Positions 45,810 through 56,400 of a stretch of 64,000 nucleotides of DNA are shown here, piece by piece. The first letter of the stretch is position 1, and each line of letters starts with the position of its first letter. The position numbers were made by a program, and so were the translations under genes. The stretch is taken from contig NC_089583.1 of assembly GCF_019320115.1 (NCBI RefSeq), positions 78,059,739-78,123,738 of the forward strand. Direction: 5' to 3'. Under the pieces are notes generated by a model. It did not search any database and had not been told where the DNA came from. It worked only from the letters and a program-made list of their open reading frames with translations. This DNA is from Miscanthus floridulus. Its lineage: Eukaryota > Streptophyta > Magnoliopsida > Poales > Poaceae.

Positions 45810-45914
45810 GCATGTTCGGATCGCAGGAATGCAAAACAAAGAAATAGAGAAAAATGCTAGAATAGAATAGAGCGGAAAATAAAAACTACAGGATTTGAAA
45901 AGAATAGAAACTTT

Positions 45915-46183
45915 GGGGTGTTTGGATTGCAGGAAAACAAAAATGTCACATGTGCCCAAAGAAGCAAAGGTTCCATGCTTGAGAACTTGAGAAAACATTG
46001 TAGGAATTTTTTCTTTAGGTTTCCTTGGATGCTTTTGTTCCCATGTTTTGTAAAGCAAGGTTAGCCTTTCCTTTGGAAAGGAATGCAGGTTTCCTTTGTT
46101 CCCAACAACAAGTTGAAAAAAATTTCCTATGAAATTCATTCATTTGCTTTTCCTTTAGAAATTCTCCATTCCAAGCAGACCCC
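45915..46183. mobile_element. MITE-like element
   Basis: Left end GGGGTGTTTGGATTGCAGG, right end inverted GGGGTCTGCTTGGAATGG. The interior includes TTCCTTTGG-type phrases in both orientations. Target duplication not established. Confidence 0.5.
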
Positions 46184-46630
46184 AAAATCTTGGCTATTCC
46201 ACGGAATACAGGTACCCCTGGCGCCGATCCTGATTCCTGACGGTAACGTTTGTTGCGGCCCGAATATTCGAGTGAGGAATCTAGATGCGTCTGAAAAACT
46301 CCGAATGACCAAAACAGTATAGTTTCAGTTTCACCCTTTCACTTCACACAGTTTGATGCTAATGGATGCAGTCGACCTCGATCACATTCAGCATTCAGCT
46401 AGCAGGTCTAGTGGGTTACAGGAGGTACCCCACGTCCACAGAAGAAAGCATCACTTTCCGTCTCTGTTCTTCGTCTGCAAACAGAAACATCTGCCAACCC
46501 TAGGATCGAGCCGACTACGGCTGTTCGTTTCCCTGAAAAGTCAGGATAAAGAGTACTGTTTCGTTGATTTATCGTGGGCAATCAGGTAGTAGCTAACTAT
46601 AAATTAAACATAGTTTACCCAGTTATATTA

Positions 46631-46957
46631 GGTGGTGTTTGGATATCCCCTTCTAAACTTTAGTCCTGTCACATCGGATGTTTGGACACTAATTTAGAGT
46701 ATAGACTAATTATAAAACTAATTGCATAGATGGAGTCTAACTTGCGAGACGAATCTATTAAGTCTAATTAGTCCATGATTTGATAATGTGGTGCTACAGT
46801 AGATATGTGCTAATGATGGATTAAGTAGGCTTAATAAATTCGTTCCGCAAATTAGTCTCCATATGTGCAATAGTTTTACAATTAGCTCATGTTTAGTTCT
46901 CTTAATTAGCCTCCGAATGTACTAACCTAAACTTTAATCCTAAATCCAAACACCACC
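46631..46957. mobile_element. Tourist-type MITE with perfect 14-bp termini
   Basis: GGTGGTGTTTGGAT at the left is the exact inverse of ATCCAAACACCACC at the right. The target TTA is duplicated (46628-46630 and 46958-46960). The 327-bp body is AT-rich with no coding capacity. This is the best preserved MITE in the window. Confidence 0.93.
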
Positions 46958-46960
46958 TTA

Positions 46961-48551
46961 GTTTAAATTAGAGCCGGAACTTCGGTAGTTGCCATTTGAA
47001 GCTGGACTGTGGAACGATTTTTCAGCATGTCCTAAAAGCACCACAATGGGATGCACGCCCTGGCTCTGTATATTAGATTGTATATTTGGACGGACAAAGC
47101 TCGAAAATGGCAAGTGAATACGACGCTACAGTATAATTACCTAGTATTTAGTTATTTAATATACTGCCTCTTATCTAATTCTTGAATGTATTATGAAAGT
47201 CAATGATACTTCCGTGAAGTAGTACAGAGGACTAAGACTGGGCTGGCATGACACGAAGCGCAGCGGCGTGCATGAAAACTGCACATGGACTGAGATAAAG
47301 ATTTGTCGTGCCATACCGACATGGGCTGACGTGCCTAGATGTCATGTCATGATCCACAGCAGCACTATGCTTGTTGAGAGGGTCGTGCCATGCCGGTAAG
47401 GCACGGGCCAAGTCCAAGTCCCACCTGTAGTTTCAATTCCGACTTACACAAGTCCATATTTTCCTGCTTTATTATTATAGGCTATTTCTTTCGTCAATCT
47501 CAGGATCTGTCAACTTCATCTTTCAAAAGTGATCATATGTAGAAATATTACGTATGTGCGTTTACCGGGACGAATGTGCCTGTACGTACGTGGACGTCTG
47601 CGTATGTTATTCAGGGGCTAGCTGCTAGTTCTTCGTTGTGTTACATTGTTCCTGCTCTGAATTTTCGAAAATAAACAGGGTATATACATATACATCTTGC
47701 AGAGACGAGAGACCTAACAATGGCGCGCAGGTCAGCTTGTTAGATCTCGGCGCGTTGGATCACGGGCACACTGTCCAATTGCTGGCTCTGTCTTTTGCAT
47801 GCCTAACTCCCGCTCACACGACTGATGTGATGAGCACGGCATACAGCTCGATCCCCGACGGGAATGTTCGGCACAGCCGCACAAGCTACACAGCTAGCGA
47901 TCGAGGGGTCCTCCGCATCCTAGAGCTTTCGTAACGAGCAGAAGATGGTGGAGTAATATAGTCACACTTTTGTTTTGCCGACGAGACGAGCTCGAGCCCT
48001 TTGCTTGCGTCGCTCGGCGCTCGATCTCCCACCAGCAGACTCAACTCTGAAGTCGGCCAATGATCAAGTGTGTGACAGACGCTGTGTGCAAAGTGGTTAG
48101 ACATGGTCAACCTAGTTGCGGCCGTATACTTATTGTGTACCACGTTGTTTTTATGCAGAGGCCGGACGATGCCGACGGCAGGAATCAGGATCCCTTTGGA
48201 GTTTATCTGGACGGCCAGTTGGCTCGATCGGGACTGGTGTTACAAACTAACTGCATGTCTGCATATGCATAGCACTACTGCACAAACGGTTCGGTTGCCT
48301 GATCCATCGAGCTGGACGAGGGGATCCACCGTGCTTACGTTAAGAAAGCAATGCCTTAGGGTATGATTGGCACAACTCATAATAGCTCTGTTTTATTGGT
48401 CAAACACTCATCTAAATAAAACAGAATGGCAAGAAAAAGATAGCCAGTTTTGACAAGGTGAAATTATGTCTCTCAGAACATATAGTAACGAACAACTGAA
48501 ATGGCAGCAGACATATGTGTGTGCACTAGTTCATCATCATAAGTCAGATTA
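46961..48551. other. Intergenic, no gene recognised
   Basis: Mixed composition with several short frames (60-98 codons) that show no domains. A stretch at 47240-47410 shares CGTGCC and GGCACGGGCC phrases with 1-720, perhaps remnants of one repeat family. Confidence 0.4.
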
Positions 48552-48863
48552 GGGAACTCTCAATGCAGAAACCATCATAATTTCTATAGATATTAATTGT
48601 ACTGTCACATAAATATTTTGTTGATTTGGCAAGATAGTTATTGAAGAGAGAGAGCAAAAATCATAAAACCCAGGTCTAAGTTATAAATCATATCTACACG
48701 AGAACCAAGACATGAAAGCATGTGATTGATAGAGAATGAAAAGAGAATGTATGTGATTGAATAAAAAATTATTTTATAGAAATTATTTATTGAGCCTATA
48801 GTTTCTATATGAAGTGTGTATAGAAATTAATAAGTATAGAAACTAATAGCACTGGGACTGCCC
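48552..48863. mobile_element. Tourist/PIF-Harbinger-like MITE with TTA duplication
   Basis: Left end GGGAACTCTCAATGC, right end inverted GGGCAGTCCCAGTGC. TTA flanks both sides (48549-48551 and 48864-48866). Matching inverted TTTCTATA phrases follow each end. 312 bp, same terminal style as 20325-20578. Confidence 0.72.
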
Positions 48864-48866
48864 TTA

Positions 48867-49223
48867 CTAGCTAGCTACCGCAGACACCGAGAATCCGGGA
48901 CACCTTCTGCATCTCGTCCGGACACGCATGTGTTCGTCCTTTGCCGTTCCTCAGGGGACGAGTCGACAGCTGCCGTGTGGCGATGCTGACAACGTAAAGA
49001 GAGGCATCGGTACGGGCGCTTACGGTGAAGAGAAACACCTTTCGTCCTCGTCTTGTTCGTTTCTTTACCTTGAACACATATAGGGTTTTATTTAACTGTA
49101 GTTCGGGCATTTAAAAGCACCCCTTCGCTGCATGTGTACGTGAAGATACAACAGTTCCTGTTAAAATACTCCCACTGCCACGTCTCAAATTCTTATACCA
49201 TCTGCAAAAGGACAACATATTAA
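48867..49223. other. Intergenic, no gene recognised
   Basis: A minus-strand frame of 79 codons (48871-49110) has no recognisable features. Nothing else stands out. Confidence 0.45.
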
Positions 49224-49337
49224 GGCTATGTTCGGCAGGCTGAAAAAACGGTTGATGCTGATGCTAAATTATTGTGAAAGAAAAATATTGTTATTTCACT
49301 GAAACGGTACGACTAATAAGTTCAAGCGAATAGGGCC
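49224..49337. mobile_element. Short MITE with TAA duplication
   Basis: Left end GGCTATGTTCGGCAGGCTG, right end inverted GGCCCTATTCGCTTGAAC. TAA flanks both sides (49221-49223 and 49338-49340). Only 114 bp long. The termini look hAT-like but the 3-bp duplication suits a Tourist-type element. Confidence 0.65.
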
Positions 49338-49344
49338 TAAGATA

Positions 49345-49597
49345 TTCCCTTCATCGCAAAACTTCTAGAGTTATCCTAATTTAAACTTTCTTAAGTTCAA
49401 CCAAAATTATAGAGAAAAAAGAAAATATTTGTTACACAAATCAGTATAATTAGATACAACATGAAATGTCCTTTTATGGCGTACATATTTATTTAGTGTT
49501 ATAAACATAGGTCTTCTTTTTATAAAAAAAACTAATCAAACTAAAATAGTTTTACTAGGCACAATTCTAGAATTTAATTTATCATGAGACCATGGAG
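49345..49597. mobile_element. Stowaway-type MITE
   Basis: Left end TTCCCTTCATCGCAAAACTT, right end inverted CTCCATGGTCTCATGATAAA. TA lies on both sides (49343-49344 and 49598-49599). TTCTAGA occurs inverted near each end. Strongly AT-rich. Confidence 0.72.
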
Positions 49598-51134
49598 TAT
49601 TTTATACTCCCTTACTATTACTAGTTGGAGATGAGACTCCATATTTGTTTTTAAGAGAGCTAAACTACATAATCCATAGAAAATTTCATAAAAATGAAAT
49701 ATCTAATCATTAGTATTTTTTAAGATCACAATCATCATCTTAATATTACAATTTGGAGACCTCCAACTACACATTAATTTTCATGAGTTGGCAAAAAGAA
49801 ATTTCCTAAAAACTTACAAAAATCTTGAACATCTAGCCTTTAATTTGTCAGATTATAATCATCATTGTCAATAATATATATACACTGGACCCTTTTTTCA
49901 AAAAGTTATCACATCTGTCATATAAAAATAAACAAAGTAACTTCTAAATTTACATCTAAACTAGACACCTAGAATAAATTCGAAAAAGTGCAAGAGCACA
50001 TGTCAAGTCATGGGCTTACTTGGATAGATAGGTTTCACCACAAGAAATCTAACCAGCAGCCGAGTTGGTGAATTTGCATATGTCACCATAGGTACAAAGT
50101 ACATTAGCGATAAATATACATGTTGTAGTTTATCGGCCATGAAATAATGTTTCCTTAACAAACGAAATATAATAACACTAGCAAGTCATTTTAAGTTATA
50201 CTAAAATTATAGAATTTTTTAAGTTGTTACTTCATTATATCAACATTGGTAGTTTAATTCTAAAAGCTCTATTTTTATAAAACAATACTACTACACCTAT
50301 AACTTTTTGATATACAAAATTCAACATCTTGAGTGCCATGGTGCATGCTTAAAACAATTGTTCATGCCAGTGTATAGGAACTAAGAGTGGAGACTAGGAT
50401 CTTGAATCTATTTTTAATAAAATATAATGTACATTCTGAATAAAAACGAGAATAAACTCTTAGTTCGAACTTAGGACTATTTTACTTAGTTGAGGGACAA
50501 AACCGAGCCTAGTACGATTTATGACTACACATCTATTGAGTAAAATAATATGCCACATAGACCATAGAAAATTTAGCACATGTATTAGTGTATTACAAAA
50601 TTTTAGATTTTTCTTTCGGCGGACGAACAAAATAAGATATTCCTCCTTAAAGAAACCTGAAGATGTGTGGCAAAGGAGTTAGCATTGCGACTTCGTTGCT
50701 GCTAGCTCACCCTATCCATTTTCCTGGGGGCATACTACGACTTCATTATTGACCCAGGCTGAAAATTCTGAAATAAATCGAGTTCATATATATCAATCAT
50801 CTTTTTTTTTCCCAAAGCGAAATGACAATTTGAATTGTTGATTGAAATTTCCAGTCCAGAAAGCAGTTAAGATGGTAATCATGACCTTTCATTTGAAATG
50901 TATTCAGTTAGTCTGCATAGAAGATCCACCCGTCTATTTCCACCACTGTCAACCACATGATACGGTACAACTTGTACTAATCTACTGTCAACCACTGAAT
51001 CAAACACTTGACTAGTCACACACTAGTCATAGCCGTATCCAGTCTACACGCAGCTCATCATCATCCATTCCATTCCATTCCACGATCCATCCCGTGGAGT
51101 ACTCGTAAAACAAATAGCTAGCCGCCGCCCCCGT
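49598..51134. other. Intergenic and bHLH upstream region
   Basis: AT-rich and gene-free to about 50950. The last 200 bases before the bHLH gene become GC-rich. A TTGACT W-box-like core is at 51008-51013. No transposon ends were identified. Confidence 0.5.
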
Positions 51135-51142
51135 TATAAATA
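51135..51142 (+). promoter_or_regulatory. TATA box of the bHLH gene
   Basis: TATAAATA in GTTATAAATAGCC, 127-134 bases before the ATG and followed by a CT-rich leader (CTGCTGCTCCTGCTGCTTG), as is common in plant core promoters. Confidence 0.75.
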
Positions 51143-51268
51143 GCCGGCGACGCCAACCCGGTCTGCTGCTCCTGCTGCTTGTCTTTCCCTTCCTTCGAGC
51201 CAGCCACCACCAACCTTTCCTCAGCTTAGCCATCCAGCTTCCTCGTAAACCCTAGCGACTAGCGAGGG

Positions 51269-54251
51269 ATGCAGCCCACGACGCGGGAAATGCAGGCCAT
51301 AGCCGCCGCCGGCCAGATCTCCCTCGACGACCTGCGCGCGGCAGCAGGCGCTGCGGGCGGCGGCATGCACGACGACTTCCTGGACCAGATGCTCGGTGGC
51401 CTGCCGCCGTCGGCATGGCCGGAACTGGCATCCGCGGCGGGAGGGAAGGCGCCGGATGGCGGCGCGCAGGCGGAGGGGATGCAACACCAGGCGCAGCACT
51501 TCGGTGGGGGCTTGTACGACGAGTCCGCCTTGCTGGCACGGCTCCGGCAGCACCAGATCAGCGGCGGCCCTGCAGGCGGCCGCGCGGAGGCCGCGAAGCA
51601 CGTGGTGCTGCAGCAGCTGGCCGATCTGAGGCAGGGACACCATATATTGCTGCAGGGCATGGGCCGCTCGACGGGCGGCGGCGGCGGCGGCAGCGGAGAC
51701 GGCGGCCTGCTCCTCCCGCTCTCCCTCGGCAGTGGCGGATCGGGCGGCGACGTGCAGGCGCTACTCAAAGCTGCCGCCAACTCCGCTGTACTGATCCATC
51801 GCCTTCTTTGCTCAAATCCACTTGCAGCCTTTTTCCCCGTCAAGAATCTAGTATCTTTTGCGAAAAAGTTCGCGTTTTTATTCGGAGTTCGTTCGTTCCA
51901 GGGAGGAGAAGCCGGCGGCGTCTTCGGCGGTTCCTTTGCCGGATCGCTCCAGCAGCAGCAACAGCAACAGCATTTTCAGTCGCATCCGCAGGTTCGCAAG
52001 ATCAACGAATCACATGCGTACATGGCTTAATGCTTGCAGCACACATGCCGCCACCTGTATAATCTCTAAAGCGAGCACGGTTTTGATTCTCGCAGCAGCA
52101 AACGCCGACGTTGCCGGGCCAGGGCTTCGGTGGAGGAGGCGGAGGCGGAGGCGGAGGCGCGGGCGCATCCGGCGGCGTGTGGCAGCCGCAGGCCGGGCCT
52201 GCGGGCGGAGGCGCGGCGGCGCCGCCCAGGCAGCGCGTACGGGCGCGGCGCGGCCAGGCCACCGACCCCCACAGCATCGCGGAGCGGGTGAGCTACGCGC
52301 GCGACGACGCTCCTCCTCCCTCTCCCCTCGCTAATAATATAATTGCCGCTCTGCGTCTCCAATTAGTCACGTCGTCGAGTAGTTAATTTTCAATTCGGCT
52401 AATAAAATCCTCGACGGCAGTTGCTAATCAGCTCCCGTGTCTGACTGACTGTCTGTTGTTGTTTCCTGGGTTTGGATTGTTCTCCGTTCCGACTCCCAAC
52501 CCCAACGTCCCAACCACTGCTATTCCTTTGTCCGTTTCTTTGTTCTCATATTCTTTCCCTGTCGTCGCCGTCGCCGTTTTGCAGCTCCGGAGAGAGAGGA
52601 TCGCGGAGAGGATGAAGGCGCTGCAGGAGCTGGTGTCCAACGCCAACAAGGTGAGATCAATTGCATACACGCTTGCTTTGAGAAGACGAGAGAGGAGAGA
52701 TTGCACAGGCGGCGGCCTAGGGTTTTGGTTGTTGGGAGATAATCGATGCTGGTAATAAAGGTTCCCCCAATCACTCGTAGCGAGTTTGTGCCGAGGAAAA
52801 TGGGGGATTAAACAATGGAAGACAGCACGCAGCTTTACTAGAGTCCAACCAACGCCGTGCCCGGCCGGAGAGCTGTAGGAGTCGTCAGTCACCAGATTGA
52901 GCTAGCAGCCGCGTGGGCGGGAGGTGTGGCCGGTGGTGGGCGCGGGTGCGGGGCACATTTACCCGCACGTTGGCCTACGTACTTGACCAGCACCGTGCTC
53001 CCTCGGCGACCGCCCGGGGACGAAGCAGGGCATCGCATGGCTTTTTCTCCGCCTAGAATTCCTGCCCATGTCGCGCGCGGCGCCGCTTCCGAAGAAGGGG
53101 AAGAGACTCTAGCTTTAGCGCTTTCTTTTCAGCCGTCCACCTCCATCCTCCTTTTTGTTCGATCTTTGCGCTTGGCATGGGCTTGCTCGCCGTCGCCGAG
53201 TACTGATCCATGTCGTATGGCTGCGCCGTGCATGCAGACGGACAAGGCGTCGATGCTGGACGAGATCATCGACTACGTCAAGTTCCTGCAGCTCCAAGTC
53301 AAGGCAAGCATGAAATGTTGAATGGCAGTACTGTACTCGTAGCAGCAGTGTACTCGATCCATGTATGTATGATACGATGATGTTGTTGATGGAGTTGCTG
53401 ACATGCATGTAATCTGCGTTTACCAACCCACGCAGGTGCTGAGCATGAGCCGGCTAGGTGGCGCCGCTGCCGTCGCGCCGCTCGTGGCCGACATGTCCTC
53501 GGAGGTAACTCTAGCCTCCCCCAAGCTCTCCTTCTCTCTGCCCCACTTGCATTGCAGTCGATCAAGTGGCAAGGCATGCAGCTTCTGCTTCTCTCTCTAG
53601 TCTAGCTTTTGCCGCACTCGAAAGAATCCAGAGCGGGATGTGAACAAACTTTCCAGTGCCACGGCTGATGGCTACTGCCACTGCCGCAGCAGCCCACAGT
53701 GCCTCGCGTGCCTCCGCGCGAAATGACGCGGCTGCCCCGCGCCAGCACCACGCCGCTGGGTACAGTAACAGTACACGCGTGCCCGATGAATCTCTTGACC
53801 TCTGCTTCTTTGTGGACCGTGTTGCATGCAGGGTCGAGGCGGGGCGGCGGCCGCGGCCGGGAGCGATGGCCTGGCGGTGACGGAGCAGCAGGTGGCGAAG
53901 CTGATGGAGGAGGACATGGGCGCCGCCATGCAGTACCTGCAGGGGAAGGGCCTGTGCCTCATGCCCGTCTCCCTCGCCTCCGCCATATCCTCCGCGACGT
54001 GCCACATGCGACCGCCGGTGGGGGGAGGCCTCGCGGTCGCCGCCGCCGCGCACCACATGGCCGCCATGCGGTTGCCCCACGGCATGAACGGCGGCGCTGG
54101 AAGCGGAGCCGACGTCGTGCCAGCCTCCCCGAGCATGTCCGTGCTCACGGCGCAGTCGGCCATGGCCAACGGCGCCGGGGCTGATGGCGAGGGCTCGCAC
54201 TCGCAGCAGCAGCAGCATCCCAAGGACGCCGCGTCCGTGTCGAAGCCGTGA
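51269..54251 (+). CDS. bHLH transcription factor, LRL/PTF1-like subgroup
   Basis: Seven exons, all in phase 0: 51269-51787, 51902-51991, 52096-52287, 52585-52650, 53238-53303, 53436-53504 and 53832-54251, giving 473 residues. The Gly- and Gln-rich N-terminal half has a DLRAAAG and [10 protein letters not shown] motif. The basic region has H262, E266 and R270 for E-box binding, then helix 1, a loop, helix 2 ([16 protein letters not shown]) and the subgroup tail [15 protein letters not shown]. The C-terminus has [20 protein letters not shown] and [12 protein letters not shown], diagnostic of LRL/PTF1-type proteins. Relatives act in the nucleus in root-hair growth and phosphate response. Oddities: exon 5 ends at a GC donor, intron 1 is stop-free and divisible by three, and the loop has Ser285 where relatives usually have Pro. 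Subgroup call strong; exact orthologue unproven. Confidence 0.95.
51788..51901 (+). other. bHLH intron 1, 114 nt and stop-free
   Basis: Bounded by GTACTG and CGTTCCAG. Its length is 38 codons and it contains no stop in the reading frame, so unspliced RNA would still encode a full-length protein with an insertion. Removal is inferred because the inserted residues are hydrophobic and unlike the surrounding Gly/Ser-rich sequence, and the splice sites are consistent. Confidence 0.75.
53304..53435 (+). other. bHLH intron 5 with GC-AG splice sites
   Basis: The donor is AAG/GCAAGC and the acceptor is CACGCAG. Using this GC donor yields the conserved continuous segment [15 protein letters not shown]. 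The nearest GT (GTCAAG, six bases upstream) would delete the conserved Val-Lys. Confidence 0.85.
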
Positions 54252-55166
54252 TCCGCTCGAGGAGGCGACGGCTGCCGTTTCACTTACGGCGAAACCACGA
54301 TATCCTGAGATGACGGCGTCAGCCTCCACTTCCGAATCCGTGGGTCGTCTCTCTCTCGCTCACTTGGTTGGACTCCTGGGAAACGTGGGCTCCTTGCGCA
54401 CCCCGGCGGACCCACGGGCTCTCAGCACTGCAGGTCTGCAGCTGTGCGGCAGCAGCCTTCAGACTTCCCCTTTTCCTTTTCTTTCTTTTTTTTCTTATTT
54501 CTTCCTAGTGTTATTATTGTTTTTTCTTGTTTAATATTAATCCCTGTATGCTGTTTTTTAAAAGTAAATAGTATCAATTAGCTAATCCTTGGTTCTCTCC
54601 TCTGCTGGCTTTCTGCCAGCTTTACCCTCTCTTTTCCCGCCATCCGCATCAACTTTTTCCCCCTCCTTTTTCTGTTCCTGCCCTTGCTTGCTTTGTCTGG
54701 GCCCACTTTCTCTTCAATTTACGCTCAAATTTGTCCTTTACGGTTGGACGGGGAATTTGGTCTCCCAGCTTTGGCTACTAACCCATTCTTTTCCAGTTTT
54801 ATTATATTTTTATATTCTCAAGTGTATCTTGCTATATCTTGGTACTCCTGGGAAGTTGTTCTCGGCCCCACCAGTGAAGAACAAAATGTGCTGGTATTCT
54901 AGCTCGGTAGGGACTTGAGGGATATATCAGACTGATGCTTGGAATTTTAGGTTGAGGATTTATTGTTTGTTTAAGTTATCGTTTATTTTATGGGTTAACA
55001 ATCTCTAAAGTGACTTGGACTCGGAACTTTCTCGAAAAGACCTATGGAAGGAGCAAGGAATCAGTATACAAGTGGAGACAAATAAAGTGGGAGAGGATTT
55101 GCGACTAACTGCTGAGATACGGATGTTTTGTTGACGATTCAAGATCACAGTAAACCAGTGGCAGTA
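54252..55166 (+). other. bHLH 3' region and intergenic sequence
   Basis: GC-rich just after the stop, then a pyrimidine-rich T tract (54470-54530) and AT-rich sequence. A probable 3' end is near TTAATATTAATCC at about 54530. Open frames at 54184-54918 lack domains. Confidence 0.5.
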
Positions 55167-55438
55167 GGCCGGTAACATCCCAAAATAAATACATATCTCA
55201 AATTTTGAGAAGTTAATTAATCTCAAATTTATAACTAAAAATGTTTTTAAAATATTGATACATATGGTATACCAAATAAGTATTATTAGGGTGATCACGT
55301 CATATATTTTCATAGAAAACCTATCCAAAATTTTAGATATGTATAAGTGGTGATACTATTTTCTATAAATGTTTTCAAATTTAAAATTAGTTAACTTATC
55401 GAAATGTGAGATGTACACTTCTTTTAGAATGGAGGTAG
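55167..55438. mobile_element. Stowaway-like MITE, left end degraded
   Basis: The right end inverted reads CTACCTCCATTCTAAAAGAAG, a Stowaway-type terminus with TA beyond it (55439-55440). The left side contains ATCTCAAATTTTGAGAAGTTAA, matching the inverse of TTAACTTATCGAAATGTGAGAT on the right. The left terminus itself has decayed. Confidence 0.55.
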
Positions 55439-55444
55439 TAACGA

Positions 55445-56400
55445 CAAATAATGGGAACGGGGATCCCGATCTTCCGTCAGGTACAAGTAACTATCGTTGT
55501 GGCGGAGAATGACACATCGATCCGGCTTCAGATCGAAAGATCGAACAATGCAATCTTAGCACCACAACTCCTCTGGTTATTAACCGAGACACGTATCCGG
55601 TTGACCTCGCCAAGAAGGCTAATCCTTGTTTGCGCAACGAAGAACACAAGCAAGAACAAGAAAGAAAGCAACCAAATTGTAGATAAATGATTAATCTCAT
55701 GAAGTTGGAGTCTCACAAACCGATAAACGACGAAACTGTTCTTGACAGATTAATCTAAGCAAAACCTAAAACCTAATGACGGTGGTGGCGTATGATTATA
55801 AATGTCTTAGGGTCGTCGTCTACCCTGTACGCGCCCCCTAATGGACCCAAACACGATACACAGTCCAACGGACCAAAAGACGGTGTCGCAGCACCCTAGC
55901 AGATTCTGGACGCTGACTTGTTTTGACGATTCCCGTTGATTCTGAAGTCCTTTTGACGTGAGACCACTTGGATTGACTTCCTTATCAAATTAGCTTTCCA
56001 ACCATATGTGTATCGTCGAAAATGGAGTCCGGATGCGTCCTGGGTGACCAGTTTAAGGCAGACTCGAAATCATGTTGGACCAGGCCTCCGGTTTCTATTG
56101 AACGTCCTTGCTGGTCATCAATGCCTCCACCTCTTCCTCTAAGTCCCTCGTGACCCTCTCCAATGTTCCTAAGCAAGATAACATCATTAGGTAGTAGTAT
56201 ATTCTCAAAAGTATGAAAAGGATCGCTTAAGAACGAGTTCACCTCTAAATTGAGTTGACACATTCGAGCTCGGGTCATTGGACCTTGCATGATGGTTGGA
56301 GGATCAGTGGGTACATCCGAAGAACTGATGTCCTCATCAACAAAGAACCCCCATAGTCGATTGTTTGCTTCTATATATATCTTTTCAAGTAAAATAGATT
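55445..56400 (-). mobile_element. Gypsy retrotransposon fragment (3' end of pol and downstream)
   Basis: A minus-strand frame (56290-55985) begins MQGPMTRARMCQLNLEV and continues with LLPNDVILLRNIGEGHE, resembling the C-terminal tail of Ty3/gypsy polyproteins. Sequence downstream on the minus strand (to about 55450) is non-coding, like a post-pol region or part of an LTR. No paired LTR or target duplication was found, so it is an isolated fragment. Confidence 0.6.
55985..56290 (-). pseudogene. Gypsy pol C-terminal fragment
   Basis: 101 codons without RT or integrase domains. The GPMTRAR motif and the following polar tail match the extreme C-terminus of many grass gypsy polyproteins. It is a remnant with no upstream coding sequence. 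Confidence 0.6.

Noticed and set aside
52428..53321. Frames of 90-154 codons between bHLH exons
   Set aside because: They lie in introns 3 and 4 or run through exon boundaries. The exon chain with consistent phase explains the locus better.
53562..54329. Minus-strand frames of 203 and 255 codons over the last bHLH exon
   Set aside because: Reverse-complement shadows of a GC-rich coding exon whose plus-strand product matches the LRL/PTF1-like C-terminus.
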